From: Micrococcales bacterium
GTDB taxonomy: Bacteria; Actinomycetota; Actinomycetes; S36-B12; UBA10799
Reading direction: 5' to 3'
DNA length: 64,000 bases
NCBI GenBank assembly: GCA_016703125.1
Contig: JADJCR010000009.1
Coordinates: forward strand, 1 to 64,000
Shown here: piece by piece, positions 9,216 to 17,854 of the stretch
How the letters are laid out: every line of letters begins with the position of its first letter
How positions within the stretch are numbered: position 1 is the stretch's first letter
Notes under the pieces: model-generated
The model's database searches: none
Seen by the model: only the letters and a program-made list of their open reading frames with translations
What the model was told of the DNA's origin: nothing
Program-made: the position numbers and the translations under genes

Positions 9216-9250
9216 TGGCATTATTGACATGCTCCCGCAATATACTGCCA
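9216..9250. promoter_or_regulatory. Palindromic promoter/operator of the AdpA-like regulator
   Basis: TGGCATTATTG (9216-9226) and CAATATACTGCCA (9238-9250) form an imperfect inverted repeat with TGGCA/TGCCA ends. The right arm contains the likely -10 box TATACT (9241-9246). AraC-type regulators with a DJ-1/PfpI domain, such as AdpA, bind sites starting TGGC, so autoregulation is plausible. A three-codon ORF (ATG at 9253, MGP) ends inside the GTGA that starts the regulator. Confidence 0.45.
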
Positions 9251-9260
9251 CAATGGGTCC

Positions 9261-10211
9261 GTGAAGAACGTTGCGTGCTTGGTCCTGCCCGGAGTCGCAC
9301 CTTTCGAACTTGGGGTGATCTGCGACATCTTCGGCGGGGACCGTTCGGACATGGGAGTGCCCCGGTTGAACTTCACGCTGGTCACCCCGCAACCGGGCCT
9401 GGTGCCGACCACCCTTGGCTTCCCGGTCGGGGTGGCTGACGGGCTCGATGCCGCATCCGACGCCGACCTCGTCTGCGTGGCGCCCGGCCTGTGCGAGAAC
9501 ATCCCGGAACCGGCGCTGGAGTTGCTGCGGTCGACCGTGGCCAAGGGCGCCCGGGTCATGTCGGTGTGTTCCGGGGCGTTCGTGCTCGGGGAAGCGGGAC
9601 TGCTCGACGGGCGCAACTGCACCACCCACTGGCTGCACGCCGATGAACTCGCACAGCGTTTCCCGTCGGCCCGCGTCGATCCGATGGTGCTCTACGTCGA
9701 GGACGGGCCGGTGCTCACCAGCGCCGGCGCCGCGGCCGGACTCGACCTGTCGTTGCACATCCTGCGCCAGGAATTCGGCGATGCGGTGGCCGGTGTTGTC
9801 GCGCGGCGCATGGTCGTGCCTCCGCACCGGGACGGCGGGCAGGCGCAGTACATCGAGGATCCCCTGCCGGAACCCCCGGCCAATCTGGCGCCGCTGCTGG
9901 ACTGGCTGCGGGCGAACCTCGCCGACGAGATCACCGTGGCGGACATGGCCCACCGGATGTGGATGTCCCCGCGCACGTTCGCCCGCAGGTTCGCGGCGGA
10001 GACCGGAACCACCCCCTACAAGTGGCTGCTGCACCAGCGGGTGGCTGCTTCGGCCGGCCTGCTGGAGACCACGGACCTGCCGCTTGATGAGGTGGCGCGC
10101 CTGACCGGGCTCGGGGATGCGACCATGCTGCGTCACCACTTCAAGGTGCTGCGGGGCACCACCCCGTCGGCTTATCGGCGCGACTTTGCGGGCTTCCGGA
10201 CCTCTGCCTGA
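9261..10211 (+). CDS. GlxA/AdpA-type AraC-family transcriptional regulator
   Basis: This 316-residue protein has an N-terminal DJ-1/PfpI (GATase-like) domain (residues 1-185; VCSGAFVLGEAGLLDG is the elbow with Cys) and a C-terminal AraC double helix-turn-helix (residues 215-312; MAHRMWMSPRTFARRFAAET and the second motif at RLTGLGDATMLRHHF). This is the architecture of AdpA, GlxA and FtrA regulators. The start is GTG 9261. The neighbour downstream points toward it and ends 45 bp after its stop. Targets are unknown; its own palindromic promoter is the best candidate. Confidence 0.88.
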   Translation: MKNVACLVLPGVAPFELGVICDIFGGDRSDMGVPRLNFTLVTPQPGLVPTTLGFPVGVADGLDAASDADLVCVAPGLCENIPEPALELLRSTVAKGARVMSVCSGAFVLGEAGLLDGRNCTTHWLHADELAQRFPSARVDPMVLYVEDGPVLTSAGAAAGLDLSLHILRQEFGDAVAGVVARRMVVPPHRDGGQAQYIEDPLPEPPANLAPLLDWLRANLADEITVADMAHRMWMSPRTFARRFAAETGTTPYKWLLHQRVAASAGLLETTDLPLDEVARLTGLGDATMLRHHFKVLRGTTPSAYRRDFAGFRTSA

Positions 10212-10256
10212 GGGCTGTCGGCCTGGAGTGCGCGTTGTCCAACCTCCCGGCCCCCG

Positions 10257-11474
10257 TCATCCCAGCAGGGTCTGCCCCACGTACTCGCCCGGGGCGAACC
10301 CCGGCGGCACCGCGAACATCGCTGACCCGATGGGGGTGGTCCAGATGTTCAGCACGTCGAGTTGCGCCAGGCGGCGTTGGATGGGCACGAACTGGGCCTG
10401 CGGGTCGGCCGCATACGCCGTGAAGATCAGGCCGGCGTCTTGTGGCCCGTCGTCGTAGTTGTAGGGCCGCCGCAGGATGCGTTCCTGCGGCTGGTGGGCG
10501 TGTGCGAGCCGGATGTGCGCCGTGTCACCGATGACGGGGAATCCGTGCGCGTCAGTGGCCTCGAAGTCGGGGGCGGTGAACTCCGAACCCCCGGTCAGGG
10601 GCGCACCATCCGCCAGTCGCCGGCCGATCGCCTCCTCCTTGGCCATCTGGTCCATCCCGCCCCAGGTCGTGAGATCCATCTGGATGCGCCGGACGACCGC
10701 AGCGGTGCCACCCCGCAGCCAGTCGGGTGTGGCGTCCGGGGGCAACCACACCACCGTGTCGAAATCGGCGGTGCCGGCCTCCGGATTGATGGTCCCGTCG
10801 ACCTGGCCCATCAGGTTGCGTCCGGTCATGCCGGCGGGCGCGGTGTTCGCAGGACGGTGGAAACCCGCCTGCGACCAGCGCGCGGCGGCGAAGGGACGGG
10901 CGTCGGTCAGCAGCACCCGCACCGCGTGCGACACCGTCACGGGGTCCTCGGCGGCGACGTGCAGCAACAGATCGCCGCCGCTCCACCGCTGCTGAAGCCG
11001 GTCGATGGAGAAGTCCGGCAGTCCCCTGCGCAACCAGGCCGGCGCCTGGTCGGCAGATCCCGCCGCTCGCAACAACCCCATGCCGAATCCAACGGTGATG
11101 GTCAGCCGGGCCGGGACCTGGGCCAGTTCCGGTTGCGGGTCGGCCAGGGCGGGGCGCCCCTGTGTCAGCCGGATGATGTCATCGGTGAGCAGTTTCATGA
11201 GGCGGATGAGGGCCGCCCGGTCGACGTCGCCGCCGACGTCGAGGGCGACGAAGGTCGCATGGGCCTGCAGCGGTGTGGCGACGCCCGCCTGATGGGGCCC
11301 GTGGCAGTCCTCGACGGCTGACCCCAGGTGTGTTGTACCGGTGTCCGCAGGGGGTGGTGACGCCACCGCGTACCCCGTCGCAGCGCCCACCGCCAAGCCG
11401 CCCGCGCCGAGCGCCAGGCCGCCGAGCAGCCCCCGACGGCTCAACCCGCGGGGCTGCTCGGCGCCGGTGCTCAT
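10257..11474 (-). CDS. Tat-exported DyP-type heme peroxidase (DtpA/EfeB-like)
   Basis: This 405-residue dye-decolorising peroxidase has a twin-arginine signal (LSRRGLLGG, then a hydrophobic stretch to about residue 38). The family hallmark GxxDG is present as MGQVDGTINPE. The His-rich DTAHIRLAHAH segment and the RRPYNYDDG loop match the heme-binding half. It uses hydrogen peroxide with heme and acts outside the membrane. The gene starts 8 bp after the PCu(A)C chaperone gene, and the two form one transcript behind a CsoR-like operator. In Streptomyces lividans a PCu(A)C protein (ECuC) and the DyP DtpA are encoded together and serve extracellular copper handling, which is the closest model. Confidence 0.9.
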   Translation of the reverse strand: MSTGAEQPRGLSRRGLLGGLALGAGGLAVGAATGYAVASPPPADTGTTHLGSAVEDCHGPHQAGVATPLQAHATFVALDVGGDVDRAALIRLMKLLTDDIIRLTQGRPALADPQPELAQVPARLTITVGFGMGLLRAAGSADQAPAWLRRGLPDFSIDRLQQRWSGGDLLLHVAAEDPVTVSHAVRVLLTDARPFAAARWSQAGFHRPANTAPAGMTGRNLMGQVDGTINPEAGTADFDTVVWLPPDATPDWLRGGTAAVVRRIQMDLTTWGGMDQMAKEEAIGRRLADGAPLTGGSEFTAPDFEATDAHGFPVIGDTAHIRLAHAHQPQERILRRPYNYDDGPQDAGLIFTAYAADPQAQFVPIQRRLAQLDVLNIWTTPIGSAMFAVPPGFAPGEYVGQTLLG

Positions 11475-11481
11475 CTGCTGG

Positions 11482-12024
11482 TCAGCTTCCGGAAGGGGAG
11501 GCTTCCATCGAGCCCTCTTCCATCGGCACGTAAGGTTCGGCGCCGCCCTCGAACGGCTTCGCGACGCTGATCCAGGTCACCGAGCCGCCGCTGTCGCAGA
11601 CCGCGGTGATCTCAACCTCGTCGCCGGCCTTGATCGGTGCTGGCAGATCCATCAGCATCAGGTGGTCGGCGCCAGGCTTCAACTCGGCCGAACTGCCGGC
11701 CGGCACGACCAGTCCGCCCTCCTTGGGCCGCATGACCATCGCGCCATCCTGGTCCACGACTTCGTGGACCTCCATCTTCCCCGCGGAGGGGCTGGAGGCG
11801 GACGTGATCGTGATTTCCGCGTCGGTCGCGTTCTCGATGACGCCGAACGCCGCGGTCATGTCCTCGTCCTGCGCCTTCACCCAGGGGTCGGTCACGGTCA
11901 GCGCGCACTCGGTGGCCGGGCTCGCGGTGCCGCCGGCGGTGTCGTCCGACGAGCAGGCGGTCAGCCCGCCGAGCGCCAGCAGAGAAACACCGAGGACGGC
12001 TATGGACCGCTTGTGAGTGGGCAT
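11482..12024 (-). CDS. Periplasm-side copper chaperone PCu(A)C lipoprotein (ECuC-like)
   Basis: This 180-residue lipoprotein has a signal with lipobox LTAC at about residues 21-24, followed by a Ser/Asp/Gly linker. The PCu(A)C domain keeps the copper ligands: MEVHEVV, a later MVMRP, and LKPGADHLMLMDL (the H-x-M pair). It carries Cu(I) outside the membrane to a receiver such as an oxidase or peroxidase. The ATG has GGGAGG 5 nt upstream, and a CsoR-like palindrome lies 26-40 nt before it, so copper-induced expression is likely. The DyP gene follows directly. No Sco or YcnI gene is beside it, unlike the Streptomyces arrangement. Confidence 0.88.
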   Translation of the reverse strand: MPTHKRSIAVLGVSLLALGGLTACSSDDTAGGTASPATECALTVTDPWVKAQDEDMTAAFGVIENATDAEITITSASSPSAGKMEVHEVVDQDGAMVMRPKEGGLVVPAGSSAELKPGADHLMLMDLPAPIKAGDEVEITAVCDSGGSVTWISVAKPFEGGAEPYVPMEEGSMEASPSGS

Positions 12025-12049
12025 TGGGATCCTCCCTTATCCGCAGCTT

Positions 12050-12064
12050 TACCCCCATGGGGTA
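12050..12064 (-). promoter_or_regulatory. CsoR-like copper operator
   Basis: TACCCCCATGGGGTA is a near-perfect palindrome of the type bound by the copper-sensing repressor CsoR (G/C tracts flanked by TA). It sits 26 nt upstream of the copper-chaperone start. No csoR gene is visible in the window. Confidence 0.55.
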
Positions 12065-12347
12065 CCACTGAGAGACTATGCCGGGGTGTTCCAGCGGCCC
12101 CGCTCAGGCAGGCCTAACTCGACCGTTGGGGTCGCGAGTCGGGAACCCAGGAAGCCGCATCCCGCATGGTCGGCGGCTCACCCCGTCGTTCACGTGCAGC
12201 ACCCCGAACGTGAACGCGGCCGCTGAGACCTCTCGCGGGCAACCACCGTCACTTCAGCCTACGTCGAGTGGGCTGCGCGAACGTCGCTCGGAGGATTCGG
12301 TGACTGTCCGTCGCCGCCGGACGAGTCGCCTCCGGCCCGGCACCCGG
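12065..12347. other. Intergenic region upstream of the copper operon
   Basis: Apart from the operator described separately, this stretch between the copper operon start and the end of the phosphodiesterase gene holds no convincing ORF or hairpin. It probably contains the copper promoter next to the operator and the 3' untranslated part of the phosphodiesterase message. Confidence 0.4.
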
Positions 12348-13841
12348 CTACCAGCCGACGAACGCCTCGGTGAGCACCCGCCCGCGGTTGTCCCGGGGCG
12401 GCTCGGCACCGAGCACGCGCAGGACGGTGGGGGCGACATCGACGTTCTCCGCCTGCCCCGGGTTCGCAGCGGTGTCATCGAAGCGTTGGCCCGGCTGTCC
12501 GATGATCGTGCCGTTGTTCGCCAGGCCGCTCCAGCCGCCGGTGAATGCGAAGAAGGTGTCGGTGGTGTACGGGCTTCCGTGGCCCCCGGTGGTGGGGTTC
12601 ACCGGGTCGTTGAACGCGCCGTTGGGCAACTGGGTGACGACCAGATCGCCGGTGCGCTCCCCGTTGAGGTGCCAGTCGGGGTGGACCGCATCCAGGGTGT
12701 AGGTGTCTCCGCCGTCGAGCGGGTTCGGCTCGCGGTAGAGCGCCTCGTCGATGCCGGACGTCGTTCCACCGGACAGGGCGGCTGCCCGCATCTGCTGGAG
12801 CAGCGCGAAGCGGTCCGGTGCCGTGCGGTCGGTCAGGTACACCAGATCGGTGCCACCGTTCTGCACGACGAGGAAGCGCTCCTTCGGGATGCCGGCGGCC
12901 ACGAACAGCTCGGTCAGTGACGTCTTCCGGGGCGTGGTGGCCATGGAGTGGTCGGAGAGGATCAGCATGACGGTCCGGGACCACAGCCCCAGCTTCTTCT
13001 GCTGCCGCACGAAGCGCTTCAGTTGGCCATCCGCCTCCGCGATCGCCTTGCGGTAGCGCTTGCCGGTGCCGTACGAGTGGCCGCTGGAGTCGATCGTCGG
13101 CAGGTTGACGAACGTTAGGTTGGGGCGCTTGCGCTTGCCGCTCTCGGTCTTCACGCCCTTGCGCACCGTCGCGAGCACTGCATCCATGGTGTCCTCGTCG
13201 GTGGCGTACCCGAATGAGGTGGTGGGGACCTTGCGGCAGTAGTCGGGCTTGGAGGTGGTGCACGGGGTCCACAAGTAGTCCGCGGCGTACTTCTTCTTCG
13301 AGCGCTTCGCGGAGAACAGCGTGGCCAGTTTGGGCTTGCCGAAGATCCCCGCGGACGTGATGCGGTCGCGCACACCGGAGAGCGCGGTCGACTGGAAGAA
13401 GGTCTGCGCCGTGACGCACGCGGGAGCCAGGCCGGTCTTGGTCGGACCGCTGCCGGTGGTGACCAGCGGGCAGCCGCTGGCCTTGGACGCGCCGTTGCCG
13501 TACATCGCGAAGTCGTTGGCCGGGATGCCCGAGGTGTCGCCGTAGGCGCCGGTGATCATCGCAGTGTGGTTGGGGTTGGTCTCCGCGACCATGATCGACC
13601 GGGACTCCTGGTAGTACGTGCCACGCTTGTCGATCAGGCTCTTGGCGAAGGGCAGGCGCCCGCTGTCGTACTGATCGCCGTCGAGGCCGTCAAGCACGAA
13701 GATGTAGACCAGCGGCGTGGCCTTGCTCTTCACAGCGGCCCGGGCGGACAGGCCGCTGGCGGGGCTGGTCGCCATCACGGGAGCGGCCGTCGAGGCGACC
13801 ATGACGCCAGCGGCGAGGATCGGAAGGGTGCGTAATCTCAC
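12348..13841 (-). CDS. Secreted alkaline-phosphatase-family phosphodiesterase
   Basis: This 497-residue protein has a signal peptide (residues 1-24, cleaved near VMA). Its metal-site motifs are those of the type I phosphodiesterase/nucleotide pyrophosphatase clan: VLDGLDGDQ, ETNPNHTAMITGAYG (catalytic Thr), FVNLPTIDSSGHSYG, LSDHSM and GGHGSP. Two metal ions would be held by these Asp/His residues. The start is GTG 13841, which follows TACCGT by 6 nt and is therefore probably leaderless. It stands alone. The substrate (nucleotide, phospholipid head group or phosphonate) cannot be told from sequence. Confidence 0.85.
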   Translation of the reverse strand: MRLRTLPILAAGVMVASTAAPVMATSPASGLSARAAVKSKATPLVYIFVLDGLDGDQYDSGRLPFAKSLIDKRGTYYQESRSIMVAETNPNHTAMITGAYGDTSGIPANDFAMYGNGASKASGCPLVTTGSGPTKTGLAPACVTAQTFFQSTALSGVRDRITSAGIFGKPKLATLFSAKRSKKKYAADYLWTPCTTSKPDYCRKVPTTSFGYATDEDTMDAVLATVRKGVKTESGKRKRPNLTFVNLPTIDSSGHSYGTGKRYRKAIAEADGQLKRFVRQQKKLGLWSRTVMLILSDHSMATTPRKTSLTELFVAAGIPKERFLVVQNGGTDLVYLTDRTAPDRFALLQQMRAAALSGGTTSGIDEALYREPNPLDGGDTYTLDAVHPDWHLNGERTGDLVVTQLPNGAFNDPVNPTTGGHGSPYTTDTFFAFTGGWSGLANNGTIIGQPGQRFDDTAANPGQAENVDVAPTVLRVLGAEPPRDNRGRVLTEAFVGW

Positions 13842-13847
13842 CCACCG

Positions 13848-13853
13848 ACGGTA
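13848..13853 (-). promoter_or_regulatory. -10 box TACCGT, leaderless start
   Basis: TACCGT lies 6 nt before the GTG at 13841, the usual actinobacterial leaderless layout. Confidence 0.5.
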
Positions 13854-13926
13854 ACAAGGTTCGAGTCGCTTCCGGCGGGAAGTGGCCAGACGTGGGAGAC
13901 GCGCGCCCAGGCCCGCCGGCTGCCGG

Positions 13927-14277
13927 TCAGTGCCGGCACAAGCAGAAGGGGTGGCCCGCAGGATCGGCGTAGACGCGGAACCCCTCCTCGTCGACTGCCT
14001 TCAGGAGCCGGGCACCCAGCCGTAACACCTCGGCTTCGGCGGGGTCGATGTCGGCGACCCACAGATCGACGTGGATCTGTTGGGGGTTACCGTCGGGCCA
14101 ATCGGGCGGGATGTGACCCGGTGCGAGTTGCACGGCCATCCGGGTCTGTCCGTCGACCCGGATGCTGTGCCAGTCGTCCGTCGGGTCGACGGTGCCGCCG
14201 AGCACGGCCGCCCAGAATGCACTCTCGGTGGCAATGTCCGCTGCGTCGAACACGATGACGGTGTGCTGGATCTCCAC
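13927..14277 (-). CDS. VOC/glyoxalase-like domain protein
   Basis: This 116-residue single-domain protein has the beta-alpha-beta-beta-beta pattern of the vicinal oxygen chelate superfamily: IQHTVIVFDAADIATESAFW at the start, then WHSIRVDGQTRMAVQL, HVDLWVADIDPAE and a closing VYADPAGHPFCLC. It resembles the glyoxalase-like branch (PF18029 type) often annotated without substrate. I chose GTG 14277 because GAGGA lies 7 nt upstream and the domain begins right there. It follows the membrane protein gene by 10 bp. Confidence 0.8.
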   Translation of the reverse strand: MEIQHTVIVFDAADIATESAFWAAVLGGTVDPTDDWHSIRVDGQTRMAVQLAPGHIPPDWPDGNPQQIHVDLWVADIDPAEAEVLRLGARLLKAVDEEGFRVYADPAGHPFCLCRH

Positions 14278-14287
14278 TGGCGAGTCC

Positions 14288-14887
14288 TCAATTCTTCTGG
14301 GCGAGCCACGGCTTGACCTGGAAGCCGCCGTAGATCGCCGATCCGAACCACATGAGCAGAGCCAGGAAACCCATGATCGAACTGACGAATTCGGTCTCGA
14401 TGAGCACAACCACCAGGACGGTCAGCGCTCCCCACGCGAGCGCTCCGAGTGCCCAGCGGCGCTGCCTGTACATGAACGCGCTGACCAGCGGCATGACCCA
14501 GCCCGCCAGACCGACCGTCGCCAGCGGGATGCCCACCCACAGGGCCGCGCCCAGCAGGATCCGCCAGCCCGGCTGGGGCTGCGGACCGGCATGCCACACC
14601 CAGGCGGGGCGGGCCACACGGTCGGCATCGCATACCAGCGACGGCCCGGCCTCGGTGATGGCCAGGGAGTGTTCCAGCAGTGCGTGGTGGCAGAAACGGC
14701 ACGGTCCGGTACGGAGGTCCCGCAGCATGGTGGCGATCCACGCCGCGCTCCCGGGGGGCATGGGCACGTCCGCCGGGTACGCGTAGCCGGCACCGTAGAC
14801 AGCGGCCTGCTCATCGGGTGTGAGTGCACCCATCTGGGTGACCACCTCGCTCACCAACTGGTCACCAGGGTCCCCGTTCACAGCCAC
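14288..14887 (-). CDS. Membrane protein with Cys/His motif, function unknown
   Basis: This 199-residue protein has a cytosolic N-terminal half with CRFCHHALLEH and a later VCDAD, which could hold a metal. Three or four membrane helices follow (ILLGAALWVGIPLATVGLAG, ALGALAWGALTVLVVVLI, IMGFLALLMWFGSAIYG). The start is GTG 14887 with GAAGGGA 8 nt upstream. It shares a transcript with the VOC gene. I do not recognise the family. Confidence 0.65.
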   Translation of the reverse strand: MAVNGDPGDQLVSEVVTQMGALTPDEQAAVYGAGYAYPADVPMPPGSAAWIATMLRDLRTGPCRFCHHALLEHSLAITEAGPSLVCDADRVARPAWVWHAGPQPQPGWRILLGAALWVGIPLATVGLAGWVMPLVSAFMYRQRRWALGALAWGALTVLVVVLIETEFVSSIMGFLALLMWFGSAIYGGFQVKPWLAQKN

Positions 14888-15059
14888 GATCTGGTCCCTT
14901 CCGGACTGCAGATGACAACCACCCGAGTCAGGCTACGCCCGCGAGCGTCGCGTTGTTGCGCAAGCGACCACGGGGGCTGAACCGCGCCGGTTGCGCGGGG
15001 GCACCCTGCGGTGGGCATCAGACAGTGAGCTCCCCAAGCCCGGCCCATCACCGCTCCGG

Positions 15060-15073
15060 CAGGTGTATACCTG
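15060..15073 (+). promoter_or_regulatory. Inverted repeat and -10 box before the acyl-CoA synthetase operon
   Basis: CAGGTGTATACCTG has CAGGT/ACCTG arms around GTAT, and its TATACC lies 6 nt before the ATG at 15078. This is a possible leaderless promoter overlapped by an operator for the whole synthetase-dehydrogenase-ACP operon. Confidence 0.45.
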
Positions 15074-15077
15074 AGAT

Positions 15078-16877
15078 ATGGGTGGGTTTTCTGAACTCCC
15101 CGCCATCCGCAAGGACCCAGCGGATCTCTCCGTCGCACCGAATCTCGCCGATTACGACAAAACCCGAGCCGGGTTCACGTGGGCGGCGGCGGAGGAGTGG
15201 CTCGACGGACTGCCGGATGGCGGATTCAACATCGCGTATGAGGCCGTGGACCGGCATGTCGCTGCTGGCCGGGGGGCGCATGTCGCGCTGCGCTGCCTCG
15301 ACACCGCGGGCACCGTCACCGACGTGACGTATGAGCAGTTGCAGGCGCAGACCAACCGGTTCGCGAATGCGCTGCGGTCGTTGGGCGTGGAACCCGGGCA
15401 GCGGGTGTTCAGTCTGGTCGGCAGGGTGCCGGCCCTCTACACGGCGGTGATCGGCACGTGGAAGGCGCGCAGCGTCTTCGCGCCGCTGTTCAGCGCTTTC
15501 GGCCCGGAGCCGGTGAAGCAGCGGGTGGTCATCGGGGGCGGCGTGGCGATGGTGACCACTACGGCGCTCTACCGCAAGAAGATCGCGCCGGTGCGAGACG
15601 AGATGCCGACGCTGCGACACATCATCGTGCTCGACGACGGCGATGCTGCCGACATCCCCGGGGCGGTCCGGTTCGCCGATCTCATGGCCGGGCGGTCCGA
15701 GCAGTTCCCGATCGAGCCCACCGGCCGTGAGGAGATGGCACTGCTGCACTTCACCAGTGGCACCACCGGCACGCCCAAGGCCGCCGTGCACGTGCACTCC
15801 GCGGTGATCGGCCACTACGCGACGGGGCACTTCGCGCTCGACCTGCAGTCCGAGGACATCTACTGGTGCACCGCCGACCCGGGGTGGGTGACCGGCACGA
15901 GCTACGGGATCATCTCCCCCCTCACCCACGGCCTGACGATGATCGTCGACGAGGGTGAGTTCGACGCGCGCCGCTGGTACGCCACGTTGAGTCAGCAGCA
16001 CGTGAGCGTCTGGTACACCGCCCCCACCGCGATCCGCATGCTGATGCGCGCGGGGCCTGACGTGGCCGGGGAGTACGACTTGTCGTCGGTGCGGTTCGTG
16101 GCCAGCGTGGGTGAGCCGTTGAACCCGGAGGCGGTGGTCTGGGGCCGTGAGGTGCTGGGCATGACGATCCACGACAACTGGTGGCAGACCGAGACGGGCG
16201 GCATCATGATCGCCAACTACGCCAGTTGCGACGTGTATCCCGGTTCCATGGGCAGGCCGATGCCCGGCATCACGGCGGGGATCCTGCAGCGCGGTGGGGA
16301 GGGGCGCGCGGCCCCCGGACCGGATGGCCATGCGGTCGAACTCGCAGCGGGCGAGGTCGGCGAACTCGCGTTGCGGACCGGCTGGCCGTCGATGTTCCGC
16401 GGTTACCTCGACGAGGAGCACCGGTACCACAAGTGCTTCCTCGACGGCTGGTACCTCACCGGCGACCTCGCCCAGCGCGACGACAACGGGTACTTCTGGT
16501 TCGTGGGGCGGGCCGACGACGTCATCAAGACCGCCGGCCACCTGATCGGACCGTTCGAGGTGGAGAGCGTGCTGATGGAGCATCCGGCGGTGGCGGAAGC
16601 GGGCGTCATCGGCGTCCCGGACCCGATGATGGGGGAGCGCATCAAGGCTTTCGTCGCGCTGAAACCGGGGACCACCCAGGACCCCGCCGTGATCCGCCGG
16701 GAACTCACCGCCCACGCCCGTCGCCGGCTCGGACCCGCGGTGGCGCCGCGCGAAATCGCGTTCGCCGACACGCTGCCCCACACGCGCAGCGGCAAGATCA
16801 TGCGCCGGCTGCTGCGGGCGCGCGAATTGGGCCTGCCGGAAGGCGACCTGTCCACGCTGGAGGGAGGGGGGCGATGA
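15078..16877 (+). CDS. Acetyl-CoA synthetase-like acyl-CoA ligase (AcsA type)
   Basis: This 599-residue ANL-superfamily enzyme forms an acyl-AMP and then a thioester. Motifs in order: the P-loop TSGTTGTPK near residue 230, WWQTETGG (A5) near 370, GDLAQRDDNGYFWFVGRADD (A7/A8), and the C-terminal TRSGKIMRR whose Lys is catalytic and a known acetylation target in Acs. Its length matches Bacillus AcsA rather than the 650-residue Acs. It is the first gene of a chain in which each of the next genes overlaps or nearly touches the previous one. Acetate is the default substrate guess. Loading of a carrier protein is a possibility raised by the ACP gene downstream. Confidence 0.85.
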   Translation: MGGFSELPAIRKDPADLSVAPNLADYDKTRAGFTWAAAEEWLDGLPDGGFNIAYEAVDRHVAAGRGAHVALRCLDTAGTVTDVTYEQLQAQTNRFANALRSLGVEPGQRVFSLVGRVPALYTAVIGTWKARSVFAPLFSAFGPEPVKQRVVIGGGVAMVTTTALYRKKIAPVRDEMPTLRHIIVLDDGDAADIPGAVRFADLMAGRSEQFPIEPTGREEMALLHFTSGTTGTPKAAVHVHSAVIGHYATGHFALDLQSEDIYWCTADPGWVTGTSYGIISPLTHGLTMIVDEGEFDARRWYATLSQQHVSVWYTAPTAIRMLMRAGPDVAGEYDLSSVRFVASVGEPLNPEAVVWGREVLGMTIHDNWWQTETGGIMIANYASCDVYPGSMGRPMPGITAGILQRGGEGRAAPGPDGHAVELAAGEVGELALRTGWPSMFRGYLDEEHRYHKCFLDGWYLTGDLAQRDDNGYFWFVGRADDVIKTAGHLIGPFEVESVLMEHPAVAEAGVIGVPDPMMGERIKAFVALKPGTTQDPAVIRRELTAHARRRLGPAVAPREIAFADTLPHTRSGKIMRRLLRARELGLPEGDLSTLEGGGR

Positions 16878-17854
16878 GCGACATCGACCGGGCGCTGCTG
16901 AGGGACATGCTGCGGGTGCGCCGCTTCGAGGAGCGGTGCGTCGAGTTGTACAGCGCCACGAAGATCCGCGGCTTCCTGCATGTGTACATCGGGGAGGAGG
17001 CCGTAGCTACCGGCGTGATGTCGGCCCTCACCGCCGAAGACGCGGTGGTCGCCACGTACCGCGAGCACGGTCACGCCCTGCTGCGCGGAATGAGTGCACG
17101 ACTGGTGATGGCCGAGATGTACGGCAAGGTCACCGGGTGCAGCCGCGGTCGCGGGGGTTCCATGCACTTGTTCGACAAGGACCTGCGGTTCTACGGCGGG
17201 AATGCCATCGTTGGCGGCGGACTGCCGACGGCGGTGGGCCTGGCCCTGGCCGATCACCTGCGCAAGCGCGACACCGTGACCGTGTGCTTCTTCGGGGAGG
17301 GGGCGATGGCCGAGGGCGAGTTCCACGAGTCCATGAACCTCGCCGAGTTGTGGCACCTGCCCGTGCTGTTCGTGTGTGAGAACAACCTCTACGCGATGGG
17401 CACCGCGCTGAAGCGCTCGGAATCCGAGATCAACCTGCCCATGAAGGCGGCGTCCTACGAGATGCCTGCATGGAGCGTCGACGGCATGGATGTGCGCGCG
17501 GTGGCCGAGACCGCCCGGCGAGCCGTGGACTCGATCCGGGCCGGGGGCGGCCCGCACTTCCTGGAGGCGCGGACCTACCGCTTCCGCGCACATTCGATGT
17601 TCGACCCGGAGCGCTACCGGGACAAAGCCGAGGTGAAGTTGTGGCGCGAGCGCGATCCGGTCGACCTGTTCACCGCCGTCCTGCGCGACGAGGGCGTGCT
17701 GGACGACGCGACGCTGCAGGTGATGGAGGCCGAGATCGCCGCGGAGATCGAGGACGCCGTGCAGTTCGCCGAACAGTCGCCCGACGAGGAGATCGGCGAC
17801 CTGCTGCGCTTCGTCTACAGCCCCACCAGCACCGCTGCGGGGAGGCCGTCATGA
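16874..17854 (+). CDS. 2-oxoacid dehydrogenase E1 component, alpha subunit
   Basis: This 326-residue TPP enzyme subunit starts inside the stop of the ligase gene (ATGA) behind a strong purine run. It has the alpha-subunit TPP motif GEGAMAEGEFHESMN...ENN (the usual GDG is GEG here), the phosphorylation-loop-like FRAHSMFDPERYRDKAEV, and YGGNAIVGGGLPTAVGLALA. Its length fits the acetoin- or pyruvate-dehydrogenase AcoA/PdhA branch. With the beta subunit it decarboxylates a 2-oxo acid (or cleaves acetoin) and passes the acyl group to the lipoyl arm of E2. Confidence 0.88.
   Translation: MSDIDRALLRDMLRVRRFEERCVELYSATKIRGFLHVYIGEEAVATGVMSALTAEDAVVATYREHGHALLRGMSARLVMAEMYGKVTGCSRGRGGSMHLFDKDLRFYGGNAIVGGGLPTAVGLALADHLRKRDTVTVCFFGEGAMAEGEFHESMNLAELWHLPVLFVCENNLYAMGTALKRSESEINLPMKAASYEMPAWSVDGMDVRAVAETARRAVDSIRAGGGPHFLEARTYRFRAHSMFDPERYRDKAEVKLWRERDPVDLFTAVLRDEGVLDDATLQVMEAEIAAEIEDAVQFAEQSPDEEIGDLLRFVYSPTSTAAGRPS

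Noticed and set aside
15048..16781. 577-codon open frame opposite the acyl-CoA ligase gene
   Set aside because: It mirrors codon positions of a strongly supported gene, has no domain, and is His/Arg/Val-rich as expected for an antisense frame in GC-rich DNA.
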